From: Cruorifilaria tuberocauda
Taxonomy: Eukaryota; Nematoda; Chromadorea; Rhabditida; Onchocercidae
Direction: 5' to 3'
Assembly (NCBI GenBank): GCA_013365365.1
Contig: JABVXU010000023.1
Span: 186,001-250,000 of the forward strand
Length of the DNA stretch: 64,000 nt
Under the pieces are notes generated by a model, which had not been told where the DNA came from, ran no database searches, and worked only from the letters and a program-made list of their open reading frames with translations. Below, piece by piece: positions 39,001 to 51,010 of the stretch; the first letter of the stretch is position 1, and every line of letters starts with the position of its first letter. A program made the position numbers and the translations under genes.

Positions 39001-42000
39001 ACAGACACACTTTCGGATGATAACTTGGCAAATCTTATTGACATTCCGTTGGTTAGTTCACTTCCATATATTTGTGGGAAGCTCTAATAATTTATCTTAT
39101 GAGCTTTTTGATTGGAGTATAATAATTGGTTGATAATTTCTTTAATAATATCAGCTTTGAGTTTAGATTCGTTATCATGACTGGAATTTTCAATTAAATT
39201 TTTTTTTATATCCTCACATTTATTATTTACTGGTATATTATTTATGTGTTTACATTTACAAGTTTTTTAAAATTTCAAGAGTGATGGAAATGAAATTTAA
39301 TGATAATGTTCGAATTTCGGATATTTCATACTGTTCTTTATGCAGTGGGTTAATTTTTGTACAGAGCATACTGGATGTTGCCACGGCAAAATTGAATGTG
39401 TGCATGAACACTGTGGTAGTAGATATAAGGGGTATGTCGTCGGAAGAAGATGAAGAATTTGAGGCTACTGATCGAAATAATATCTATCTAGCACTGACAA
39501 TTCTTCAGTGTATTCTGGTCTTCAAGCAGGAAGAATTCATAAAAGTAAATTTTTTATTTTATATTTGTTTCCTTAAAAATCATTTTTAATGTATTCTACG
39601 GGTGTTTTTTCTTGATTACCCGAAGTTAAAAAAGAAATGAAGTTCGTTTATTGCTCCTTATTATTCATTAAAATGCAGATATTATCTAGCATTCCAAAAT
39701 TTTATTTGGGTCAAAATTTGAAATTAGTTTTGAGGTACAACATTGGCAAGTATAGTATAAAATGTGAAACGTTATTTCCCTTATTACTGTTTGTCGCAAA
39801 GAATCTTGAATGAAATAATTGTGTTCTATTGTCACTTAAAATGCTGCTAATATTTGATATTACGTCGAAAAACAAATTAGTTATTTATTTTCTGCTGTCT
39901 TCAAATTACAAAATGACCAAACATCCGTCAAAGTGCGCAGCACCAAAGAAAGAAGAAGATTTAAAGCATTTAATCGTACCATTTGAAAGTGGCAATGACA
40001 TCATTTGTTTTTTTAAATCGCTGTTTTTGACTTGTTTATTAATTTGATTGGTTGCGAATTATAGTTCAAAGAAAATCTGATACGTGGAGCAAATATTTTA
40101 CAAAGTTTTTCGAACACAGTTTCAAAATTAAATGACACGGATAAAAAGCTGTATTCGGATTTCCAACAACTTGCTGGGGAAATAATTTCATTGTTGAAAG
40201 CAAATAATATTGAACCAAGAAATGATGCAACACTTAGGTACCTTAACATTTCTTCATTTTGTTTCTAACATCTGTTTATCTAAATTTCATGCATTCAACT
40301 TTATTTTCTTTACCAAATTTAAGTCACTCAAATTAACCTTTCTCTTTTGAATGCCTTTGTACTCGGATTTGTTAATTAGTTATGATTAGTGTATATTAAC
40401 TGTAATTGTCTATGGAATTGTAATTTAGTGTCAAAATTTTAGTTTCATCGATGAATCAACAAGTGTTGGTAATAATTTGATGAATGGTCGAGGTTCAGAA
40501 TCTTTTTCTTTGGAACAAATTCTATTTGATCTTTTGGATCAATCGGAATCGGTTCGTGGACATGCTTTAATTAAATTAGCAAAAGGCATTCGTCAAAAAA
40601 ATAAACAGTTTTTGGATGAAATTACAGCTTCGTCCGCAATCATGCGTATTATCCTGGGTCAGTTGCTAAATTATTCAATTTCTCTATTTTTTTGTTCCAC
40701 GGTTCACGTCGCGGTAATAATTTGCGGTATTACGTAGTTATATTCCTAATTGCAGTTTTATTTTCAATTCATAATAATTCTTGGTTAGCTTCATTCCACA
40801 ATTAAAAATGTTATAACCGATCAAATGATTGTAATTTTTTGATTTATTGCACATTTTGATAAGTTTTCATCTTGTATAATAGAAATTTTATTCACTGTTT
40901 CTTTGATTTTTGTAAGAGGAATGAAGTTGTTTCAAAAAAGTCAATAATTAGCTGAGACTTTTTAGAACAAGTCGTTGATAGTGATTCTTACGTTTATTTG
41001 GCAGCAATAAATGCATTAGCAGAATTGGCATATTGGAGGCAACAATTTTTCGATGAAATGGTGGAATTCTTTTTAGATCCGGCTGGAAAACTGAAATCCA
41101 TCCTCGAACTCAACAGTGATTTCTTTTTTTTCTTAAAAATTTTTTTATATGCATAGCATAAATTATTTAGTTTTATCTGAAATTAATTTATGCCATCACA
41201 AAATATCATCACTTTGTGTATTTAATTTAGTTGAAAAAGACGAAGTCATTTTTGTATTACTTGGTAGTGATTTTTTCTTCTTAATTACTTCTAGGCTCTT
41301 CCATTTCTACTTCAGATTTTTCTTATCGTTTGCAATATTCACTGCTGAAGTGTTTTCAGTGGACAACTTATGGGAAGAAGAAAAAGAAACGTTTTTACTA
41401 ATACAGAGAGTGAAAATCGGCGAAGCGATTGCGAAGGCAAATAAAAATCTTGGTATGCATACTCATATTTTTATGAGCTTTAATATGTTTTGGCATATAA
41501 TTTAATCTACCCCGTTTTCATTATAATCATTACGCGGTCTTGAAAATGTTATAATTACATTACTAATCATTAATGATTGGTATGCAGTATGTAAATTATA
41601 GTATACGAAGAGAAATGCATACAACATATGGTTAATGGAATACACAGGTTCAAGACAAAAGAAACTAAATATAATATTTAGCCATCTATATTTCATTTTG
41701 TGATTTTAATGAATAAAATAAATGAACCAGTAGACTATTCTAGGCGAAATGGCTCCGGCATATTTTGACCGCATGATAAATCCAATGTTATCATTGATGT
41801 TTCATACTAAAGATGATCTGTTACGAGCTTCAATACTCTCCTCGTTATCTAATCTTATCGTTTCGTGCCGTGGATTAAATATACACAAACATCTTGATGA
41901 GGTATATAGAATCGTGCAGTTTTCATTTGTTGCTAGTTAACCTTGAATTGAAATAAGTCGTGTAGTTTCACACAAACTACAGAAATCATTTGTTATTACG

Positions 42001-42807
42001 GCCATTTCTATGTTGATCATATAATATGATTATATATTTAGCCGAGATTTTCTTTCATTTTCTGTCTTTGTCTATGAAATTTTATCTTTTTAGCTTTTTT
42101 GCAGGCTTGAATGCTTTGCAGTTGTTGCGCACAAAGCGTTTTGCTTTGTAATTCAGTATACGAATTTAATTACAGAATTTTTCAAAATTGCTTATAGTGT
42201 AATCTTCTGAAATTCGTGTTTAATGCCTCAGAAGTTTCTTTAGATGTTGTTAGCAGCTAAATTATATATACGTGATGCTGAAGCGGAAATCCTACGACGG
42301 GCAGCAGTTGATCTAATGCGTGCTATTGTCAGGACATACGATATTAGTCTTCTGCAAGTAAATGATTTTTTATACTTTCTCAGAAAGTTAAATTCTGTTA
42401 CTATAATTCTTTTGATTACCCATTGTCAATAATTTTGTATATGTTCTATCATTTTTTATATGCTAAAAATTTCGGTATGATTTGAGTATAACAGTTTATG
42501 TTGATGAATGTTTTGCGGTTGAACTAGAAAACTGATAGAAAGTTGAGAAATGTGAATATGTTAATAATTCCAGTTTATGAGGCCAATTTTTATAAGTCAG
42601 AGTTGAGCAAAAATGAAATTTTCAATTTTGCAGGAAGTTCCATCACATCTTTATGATATAGCAGATTCACTGAGCTATATCTTAGACCAGGATGAGGATC
42701 TAGTCGTTAAAACTCATGCAATGTTATGTCTACAGGATATCGATGCTCAAATGGAAGGAGGTTTTTTGGAATTTGAAAAAGCTCATACACGGAAAATACG
42801 TTTTTAA
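33069..42807 (+). CDS. TANGO6: TANGO6-like HEAT-repeat protein (transport and Golgi organisation 6)
   Basis: Exons: 33069-33123, 33765-34066, 34196-34331, 34488-34570, 35007-35114, 35288-35352, 35399-35464, 35525-35591, 35757-35835, 35953-36080, 36512-36619, 36877-37026, 37478-37636, 37979-38047, 38156-38368, 38561-38723, 38948-39051, 39365-39544, 40065-40237, 40443-40657, 40966-41115, 41360-41452, 41744-41901, 42244-42357, 42634-42807. These give 1103 residues, close to the human protein as I recall it. The match rests on the C-terminal RTP1/TANGO6 region: SVRGHALI.LAKGIR, DSDSYVYLAAINALAELA, VGEA-like KIGEAIAKANK.LGEMAP, RASILSSLSNL, EAEILRRAAVDLMR, and HAMLCLQDIDAQ at the end. The N-terminal two thirds is a diverged helical-repeat array with no sharp motif, so some internal exon borders are less sure, especially around 39365 and 41115. 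The family is thought to act in secretion and in RNA polymerase II assembly (yeast Rtp1). Confidence 0.85.
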
Positions 42808-45061
42808 ATTTATTCGATATAATAAGTTTGTTATTCATAAAGCATTCTAACTATATCATAATTATCTTTCTATAGGTGTCCTTCGCATTCCAAACTTGTG
42901 GAGCACATTTACTTTTTTCTTTGGAAATAACTAATAGATAAATGACAAGTTACATCAGTTTATATCATTTCTGGTTAAGCATTGTATAAATATGATTGGT
43001 TCGAACATATTTCATTGTATATTTCTAATTCAAGCATTAATCTTTGTTTGTTTAATTTTTTTATTCAATTTATTACTTTTAGATATTTTGTTTGATTTTT
43101 GTGGCGGAATATTTATACTAGTATTTCTTCTTTTCTCTAGCTTCATGATAATTCCATATTTTATTCATAGAAATCCTTATTACCAATTAATTTCATGATC
43201 ATAAATTATATTGCACTGATTTCCTAAATTCTATGTTATTTTTCACTTGACCTGATTGAGGTCAAAATATTTCTAAGTGAAGTCCTTATTTTTATAATCT
43301 GTTTCTTTATTAGTTACTGATAATAAAAGCATTTGTTTTGATCATTAACTTTAACGCTGAATATGATATTTTTTTTTAATTTAAAATATGTTTTTCTTAT
43401 TTCTCCTATGGTAGTCCAAAGTCCTGAAATGTTGGTGAGAAAGATATCTTTTTACAACTTATGTTCGTATGAAGGATTTATAAACTGCTCTCGTTTCTAT
43501 TTTATAAAATATATTCACAGGGAATGTCTAAATGAAATGAATATTAACAGCTAATAAATGAGTGAAATAGATTTTCTATAAATACCTTGTTTGGACGCCA
43601 TTTATTCTGCAAAAACAGAAATAAAGCAAACAAAGATATAAAGAAGCTGAGACGACACAATATTTTCTGATTTAATTAGCTGAATTTGTAGATAATTAAT
43701 ATAACATCAGAGGACTGTGAATTTCTGTGCTGCTAAGAAAGCTAAGTAAGAATAGGAATTTGAAAAGAATTTCTTGCTAATTAATAGGGTGAAGAAAGAG
43801 AAGATAATGGGAAATATTTCATTCAGGAGACTGGATTGAACCACAAGTTACACCTTTCTAACTCTAACTGCCATTTACTGCTTGTTCATATACATATTTC
43901 CAGTTTCTGTTTCATTACTCTTTAGGAAATCTTTCAACTCACATTTATTTCATTCATGATTTTTATATTATGGTATTTATTTGCAGTTCTTTTTTGCTTT
44001 TCAAATTTCCATGATAATTTTCTTCATTCATTTCCTTTTATATCTTCTAGGTTTTTTCAAAATTGATACCAATCTTTTTTTTTCTGTATTCATCATTATC
44101 TCCATGTTTCATTCCTGGTGATGGGTAACGTTCCCGAACCTGGCTTAGCTGACCATTTTTGACTTACTCGTTTATTCCATTTTTTCAGCTGTTAAGCATT
44201 TACTCAAGTACTAGATTTATTACTTGCAAAAAAACGACTAAATGTATGAACAATAATAATTGTCATTGACAGTTGAACGTATTGTCAATATTAATCTCAA
44301 TTTACAATATCACAATGTCTCGAACAACAATGTTAAATTTCCTTAATTATGGGCGGAATCATTTGGGTACGAGTGAAAATCATGATCTCTGGTAGATTAT
44401 ATATCTATGTTCCTACTTATCCCCGTTATTTCAAATTTCTTACAATCATAGTTAATTGCTATATCATTTGACACTTTTTTGAATGGAACTGAATTCAGAT
44501 AAAATTACATTTTTGGTGTGCAGAATTCGATTGGTTGCCTTTTATTATTTATATAATAATGTTTTGGATTTACTGATGTTACACACTATCCAATAATACT
44601 TGTTGATTCCATGATGTTGCGACTTTTTAATTCATCCTTTTACTATTTGAAAGTATTATCAACATGTTTTAATAATAATCTTTTTAAAACCATAATGGTA
44701 ATTTTAGAAAGATGTAATTAATTGCAGCATCGTGAGGACATGCTATACAAATTTGGAACGAGAAAATTAAATAGGGAAAAGAAGAAAATATCTTCACTCA
44801 ATCTTACATTGAATTTATCATGAGAGCAGCTACCATTACATTCTGGTCGTTTCTTTCTGTTTTAATTAATCGTAGCCTAGTTAATGTTATCTTTATTGTT
44901 TAAAATTGAGTTTGCGAAGTTAATATCTTCTTTTAATGATACATTGTGATCTGTTCTCGAAAAGGAGTGAAAGTCATCAGCGAATCGTTTTAAAAATATA
45001 TTTGAATCAACTGTTTCATATAAATAATTTCCATCTTCACATAGAATGAAACAGTGGAATT
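42808..45061. other. Gap between convergent TANGO6-like and transporter genes
   Basis: 2.25 kb of AT-rich sequence between two 3' ends. Several T-rich hydrophobic open frames exist (for example 42992-43198) but none has splice context or family similarity. On the minus strand AATAAA at 44897-44892 is a probable poly(A) signal for the transporter, about 165 bases past its stop. Confidence 0.55.
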
Positions 45062-48000
45062 TCACTGTTTACCTGATACCATTGGTATTTGCTCCTCCTG
45101 AGTGCTACCGGTTTCTTCATCCACTCTGTCGAGATGAACGTCTTTTGTTTCTACCAGAAATAGACATGACGAGGTTAAGCTAATTACACCAGCTACTGCA
45201 ACGATAAAATAAGCCGATAGTGGCCATATATTTGACAAAAAGAAGATCTGAAAATGAATCAGGATTTCGTTTTCGACAGAAGCTAAATTTTACAGGAAAA
45301 GAAGTGGACAACTGCTGAACTGTCTCTATACAGTGCACCGAACTGAATTTCTTTTTTGAATCGAAAATTGGAAATTTCTGCAAAATATAAAAGAATGGAA
45401 GAGATGCACATCTCTTGACACACATCTCCTTGACAGTTTTTCTTCTCCTTCAGTTTTCCAAATTATCCGAAACATACCGTGGGTGAAAATAAAGCACCGA
45501 TTCTAGCAATAAAGGAACATGAACCGAGGAAGGAAGCACGCATCGACGTTGATATCGACTCCACTGCACATAAATAACATGCATCCCATGTGTATTCGAT
45601 AAATACGGTGCCAATTAAGTTAATTACCAATATGGCGACACCCTTAAGTTAGTATGGACGAAGGATTGGATCGTTTATCATTTGTAATTACGGAAAGATT
45701 TTAATCTTCCAACATTTGAATGGAAATTAGTTAAGTGAATGAAAGCAGGTTTTAGGAAAAGACTGATAGCTACCTGATAATGAAAATAAGCCAGGACAGT
45801 AAGTGCGAGGAAGCATATGCAAACAGCTGACTGGGCGTACTGATGCAGTTTGCGACGATTGAAACTTTCATTTAATGTATCGCAGATTACCAGTGCTATC
45901 TGCAAGCAATGAAAGGAATGTGTCTGTCTGTTCAGAATGCACAAACAAATAAAAGAAGGCAATTCTCATTTTCCTTCGATTCTTCCTATTCTCACTTAAA
46001 TTTATTTTTCATTATTGTCGCATCCGTCCGTCTTAGCAACTTAGATTCCAGTAATGCATTTTAATGTGGAATCAAAAAAGCTTGAATATTATATTTGAAA
46101 AGACAAAGAAACCTTAGAAGCAGCAATGAGGATGGAAAATAACGCTTGATTAAGGAACAGATTACCACTTATGCGTGACGAATGTAAATCAATTGCATAA
46201 CTGCATAAGGATGCCGTGAACCACATTAGCCATAAGATAAACAATCTGAACAATAAATAAGAATTGCAATTTGTTAAAAAGGTATTCGAAGGTTTCTTGA
46301 CCCTTTTGGGGTCATTGCAAATTTACGTCTTGATTACGATGAAAAATGACAATCAGTTATTGATTTGAATCGGAGCTTTCAATTAGTTACCATTCAGTCG
46401 AAATTTTTGATCAATCCCGAACTTTTAAGTAATATAAATTTCAGTGAGAACTTTAAACTTTTTACTGTTTACTTGTGATGTTTTAGTTTTGATAAATTAA
46501 TTTATCACAACTATTCAGGAGAAATAGCAACAAGTTTCTTCTTAATCTCAAATTTCACTTATGCATTACTCGTAAGACGATCGAGTACTCGAGTTCTAAT
46601 ATATAGAAAAGTACGATATACTCTTTTATTTCTTATGCCCGCTATTTCATTGAAAATGAAACCTGTAGCTAGCAAATAATAGGAGAGAATTTTTCGTAAT
46701 CTCAGTGTGTCTGTTGTTTCAAGTATGATTCTCTTCAACTGCAGGAATGTATGAAAACATAAAAATTTGCATAAACCGTTTGGCATAATTGGGTTGTCGG
46801 ATGATATCAATCAGGCGTTTACTTTTTTCTACAGCTTCATGTTCCACTTCAGTGTATGGTATGCCAGCTATACGTGCGATCTTCTTCTCGCTCTCACGCA
46901 TCTCAACCAACCGATTCTTCAAAGTTCGAAATTTCAATTGAAATTTTGAAACGGAAGTAAATTCCGAAGCGATTCAATGGAGGAAAAGAGAAAGTGACAG
47001 AATAAAATTCTTTCATCGAAATTAGTAACTTAAATAAATAGGTAGAAAGAAAGGGATGAAAATGAATTATTGAAGCACCTTGCTACGAAGCCATGTCGGA
47101 CTTTCCGGAAAGATGAAGAAGACAATGAGAAGGGCCGGTAAAGCAGCTACGGCGTTTCCGAATGATGCTAGCCGCCATTCCGGTAACACGTAGCATATAG
47201 CTGTCATCATCAACCGCGCGATACCCTGCGATCTACGTCTTCCATTTTTTTATTTGAAATTTCCAAAATACTTGGCTCTTTTATTTTTTCGTAATCATTA
47301 ATTTTTTTTAACTCATATTACTTTATCAATAATGATTGCAATTAATTATCAATTAGACATTTTTCATGAGATATAAATGGTACCAGTGCGTTATTATATC
47401 ATGTTCTACAAATAAGCTAGGAAAATGAAAGCTACAATATATGAATCAGGAAAGATTGGTTCTTCATTCTTATGAAGTTTATTTGAAGTGTTCTTCAAGA
47501 AATTCAACCATAATTTGATCAAGAAATCATGATTTGATTTTAAAACTGCAGTTATTCTAACATTAAAAACTAGATATTAAAGTTATCAAAAAATTAAATA
47601 CAACTGATAACTCATAGTTTTTGAACAATTAGAGCTAATTCGACCAAAACAAATTGAGTTTACTAACGCCGCTGAACCAATTGCTAAACTTGAAGTAATT
47701 AAATAAAATGCTGAAATTAGCATGAACTGATCGATCAATATCAAATATATCAGTAATAAACAATGGGATGCAACTAATGTTAAGTTACCACTATAAAGTA
47801 AACTTGTTCCTTTTCTTTTCATCGGTGTTCACTATATTCTCATATATATATATATAGTGTAATTAGCATTACTTGACACTATTTGAGTTATTTTTGAAAA
47901 GAAAACTACTTTTAAGTGCCTTTAGTTTAAAGTATTAAAAAGTGTCAGTTACCCAATTGAAAAAAGCCCTGAGTGCCATACGTTGCTGAGGTAAAAGCAT

Positions 48001-49280
48001 TTCCATCACGTACGTGCATACTACCACAATGGTACCACCAATGGAGAGGCCCACAAAGAATCTTAAAACCAATAAAATTTTCCAGTTTGGTGCTAATCCT
48101 GAAATATAAAATTAATTAAGCAAAAAATAAATGTTTATCAATACCGGAAGAAAAACAAAAGCAATCAGTGTTAATGGATAAAAATTGCTTTATGCTTCGA
48201 ACTAGGATACTACGAATATCTCTTCAACTGCTCCTTACATTGTGTTCTAAAGTCAGTCTAGTACTCTTACTAATTGAACTCGTAAGCAACATTTAATTGG
48301 ATCGTCAATTCAGTACATTTTTTCAATATTGGCACAATGTTTGATATCAAGCACCAATCGTTCTGTCCATATTCGTCGAATAAAACTTACCGTATTATCA
48401 GTTAAGATATTTCGAACTCTTCAGTCTTATCAGTTATTTATTCTTATAATCAGGGAGCAACATTAATATGACAATTTCCATCAAATTTTGTATGATTTTT
48501 TCTTCTTTGTTCATAAAATGGAAAATGTTAAATTATGATAAAATGATACCTGAACAGAAAGAAACGGTAATACCACAAGCCAGTGAAATTAAAGCTAACG
48601 AATAACGTCCAAAAATATCCGACAAAGTTCCCGTAATTATCGTACCCAAAAGAACACCAAAAAACTGTATTTGACTAAATAACGATGCCCAATATGCGGA
48701 TGCACCGCAAATCCAACCGTATTCGAGGGCTGCTGAGAAAAATACTGTCTGAAATTCTTAACATTTCAAATTTCACTCATTCATCTTATTCGATAAGCAT
48801 TTGTAAGCAGGAAAAAGCTATAAAGGTGAGTGAATAGATACGATCAAAAGATGCTATAAGGTTTTGAATAAAACTTATCGATTTAACTGAGAATTGATAA
48901 AAGAATGAGAATGAGAGAAATAAATTGAAATGAAGTAAGGCTGATCAAAAATTACAAAAAGCGACCACACTGATCAGATAAGTACAGACGAACAAATGGA
49001 TCAATAAAAATCTGTTGATTAATATTTTATTGATGGAGGTTGAGAGAAACTGGAAATAATGAAGTACTACCTGATCGAATTGAATGCGATCTTCGCATGA
49101 TTGAAAGATGGTGCAATTGTTGGAAAATGATTGATTGGTGGAGCAGCGCCACTGTGGGATATAGTTGGAAAAGATGGGATAAATCATTTGTGATGCGAAA
49201 AACATGCTGAATTGCCAGGTGATCAGGACGAATACATGGAAGCGGTTGACACTGTACAGCATAGTTTCCAACTTTTCCAT
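45062..49280 (-). CDS. SLC22-like MFS transporter (organic ion/solute carrier)
   Basis: Exons: 49280-49071, 48748-48550, 48098-47953, 47225-47079, 46916-46777, 46245-46113, 45899-45774, 45642-45478, 45247-45062 (483 residues). About twelve hydrophobic segments are seen. The loop between TM2 and TM3 carries the MFS signature GTLSDIFGRYS. A YVMEMLLPQQR segment follows, then the PESPTWLR motif after TM6, with a charged cytoplasmic loop (RLVEMRESEKKIARIAG) as in SLC22 proteins. The TM1-TM2 extracellular loop has paired cysteines and N-x-S/T sites but is short. The substrate cannot be predicted. The last exon runs through GGTAAACAG to TGA, so an alternative donor there could give another C-terminus. 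An acceptor TTTGCAG at 49297, 16 bases before the ATG, suggests trans-splicing. Two introns end in AAG. Confidence 0.88.
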
Positions 49281-49298
49281 CTCGTTCAACTCTAACCT

Positions 49299-51010
49299 GC
49301 AAAGCTGTCGGATCTATCATTTCCGAAACTATTAAATCTAATTTTATCAACAAAAGAGGGAAAAAACTAAGCAAGTACGAAACATGCTATTATTGTACGA
49401 GGAAGAGTTGTAAGGAATATTTAATTTACAGGGAAAATGATTTCAGCTCCAATAACACAATAATCACTTAGTGAATTGGGATAATTGTTTATTGTTAGAG
49501 AATAATACTGAACGGTATTCCTGAAAGTACGCACGTAATAAGCTATCAGGAATCATGTCGCTAAGGCTTCAAGTTCCAGTAAAGCAATACTAGTTAAATT
49601 GAAAAAGAATTACGACTGATTAGAAAATGAACTTTGTCGATTTTGTTTCAATTTAAATTAAATTTGAAATTTGATTTTCATTTCTCATATTCAATTTATT
49701 AGTTCTATCAAACTCAGTGTTATCAGTTATGAACTGATAAGGGAAATTGTGAGAATATATGCATATTGCAAGTTGATAATGACAAGCCCAACTAAATTAT
49801 AAACTGGGAGGATATTAAGAAACTCGAGTGAAGAAAAATAGTCACTATGTAGGTTGTTTTTGATATTTTCTGAATTAATTCAATCAACCTTATTTTCTTC
49901 TTTCAGAGGAACCATTTGAAAATGTTTGATTGGAAACATGCATATTAAAGTGAATCTGTCACAAACAGCAATTAGCATCAATAATGCTTTCATGCCTGAT
50001 AATGAGAAATCCCAAAAATGATATAATGAAATAAGAAAAATTTCAGCATGAGATGATCACATTATTTTGAAGAAACAGAATGATAGTGTTGCTCATGGAA
50101 CGCATGATAATTGCTAATCATATTCTAATCTATAATCAACAATTTTATGATATGCTGATAATAATTTGATTAGCTCATTTTGATAATGAAAAAAGATGCG
50201 ATGCTGATCCTTGAGACTGAAAAAGATTAATTCAAAACAATGTTTATTAATTTAGAAGAGGAGAAGAAGCTGGAAGGATTGAAGGGGAAATGAGAAAGAG
50301 TTTCCACGGGAGTACACGGAGTACCGAAAGATAACGACGAAAATGCGCACTTTGATAGAGTTTGACAATTTATCTGATAAGAGGTGGCTGTTGAAATGAA
50401 GGAAAACCAGTTCTCACTTCAATTATGATTTATCATTTTGTCTGTTCTTCGCTACATCATTTTTATTACCTTTTTGGAATAAATACATTCATTTCGATTT
50501 TCCTTCCTTCCCTCCTTCCCTCTGTTCTCATCTTTTTTTATCCGAATTTTCCTTTCTCTCTCTCTCCCTTCCATTCTTCCTTTCTTAATTTTTGCTTGAA
50601 TGTAGGAATCCACTCCAGCTTTCGTTATCATTTTTGCTTTGTTTTTCATACATAAATACCAAGTGGGAGTGGAACTGATAATGAAAGCACATTGTTCTGA
50701 TGCAAGTGCTGATAAGCGAGATGAGGAGATTGGACTGATTACAAACGGATATAATCCAAGTGTATGAATAATGCGATATGATAACAGTAATATCAGTTAA
50801 AGGAAATATTTCATGCCAGCAAAAGTTCAATCATAGTTATACTTTATCAATTTTGTTTGCAATAATGATAATTATCGCTATCTTTGTTATTACCCACATA
50901 TCTAAATTGCTTCCGGCATTTCCGGGATACTGTTCAGTTTCATTCTGTCACTTATCGACAAGGTAATGCTTCCATAGCAACGGAAATGTCACGAATTATT
51001 ATTTCATAGA
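49299..51010. promoter_or_regulatory. Bidirectional upstream region with TGATAA (GATA-factor) sites
   Basis: 1.7 kb between divergent starts of the transporter and the unrecognised gene. It contains an inverted pair of ACTGATAA sites at 49720-49740 (arms TTATCAGTT / AACTGATAA, 3-base loop), CTGATAAG at 50374-50381 and 50709-50716, and ACTGATAA at 50674-50681, plus weaker TGATAA copies. In C. elegans, ACTGATAA is the preferred site of the intestinal GATA factor ELT-2. Intestinal expression is an inference. The polypyrimidine tract at 50497-50585 lies in the same region. Confidence 0.45.
50497..50585 (+). repeat. Near-pure polypyrimidine tract
   Basis: About 90 bases almost free of purines on the plus strand (CCTTCC, CTCTCT and poly-T blocks), so GA-rich on the other strand. 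It lies upstream of both divergent genes. Confidence 0.8.

Noticed and set aside
42992..43198. Very hydrophobic 68-codon open frame after TANGO6
   Set aside because: Phe/Ile/Leu-rich because the DNA is T-rich; no signals of a gene.
49027..49374. Longer minus-strand open frame at the start of the transporter
   Set aside because: It is in another frame from the membrane segments; the frame starting at 49280 continues into the conserved MFS exons.
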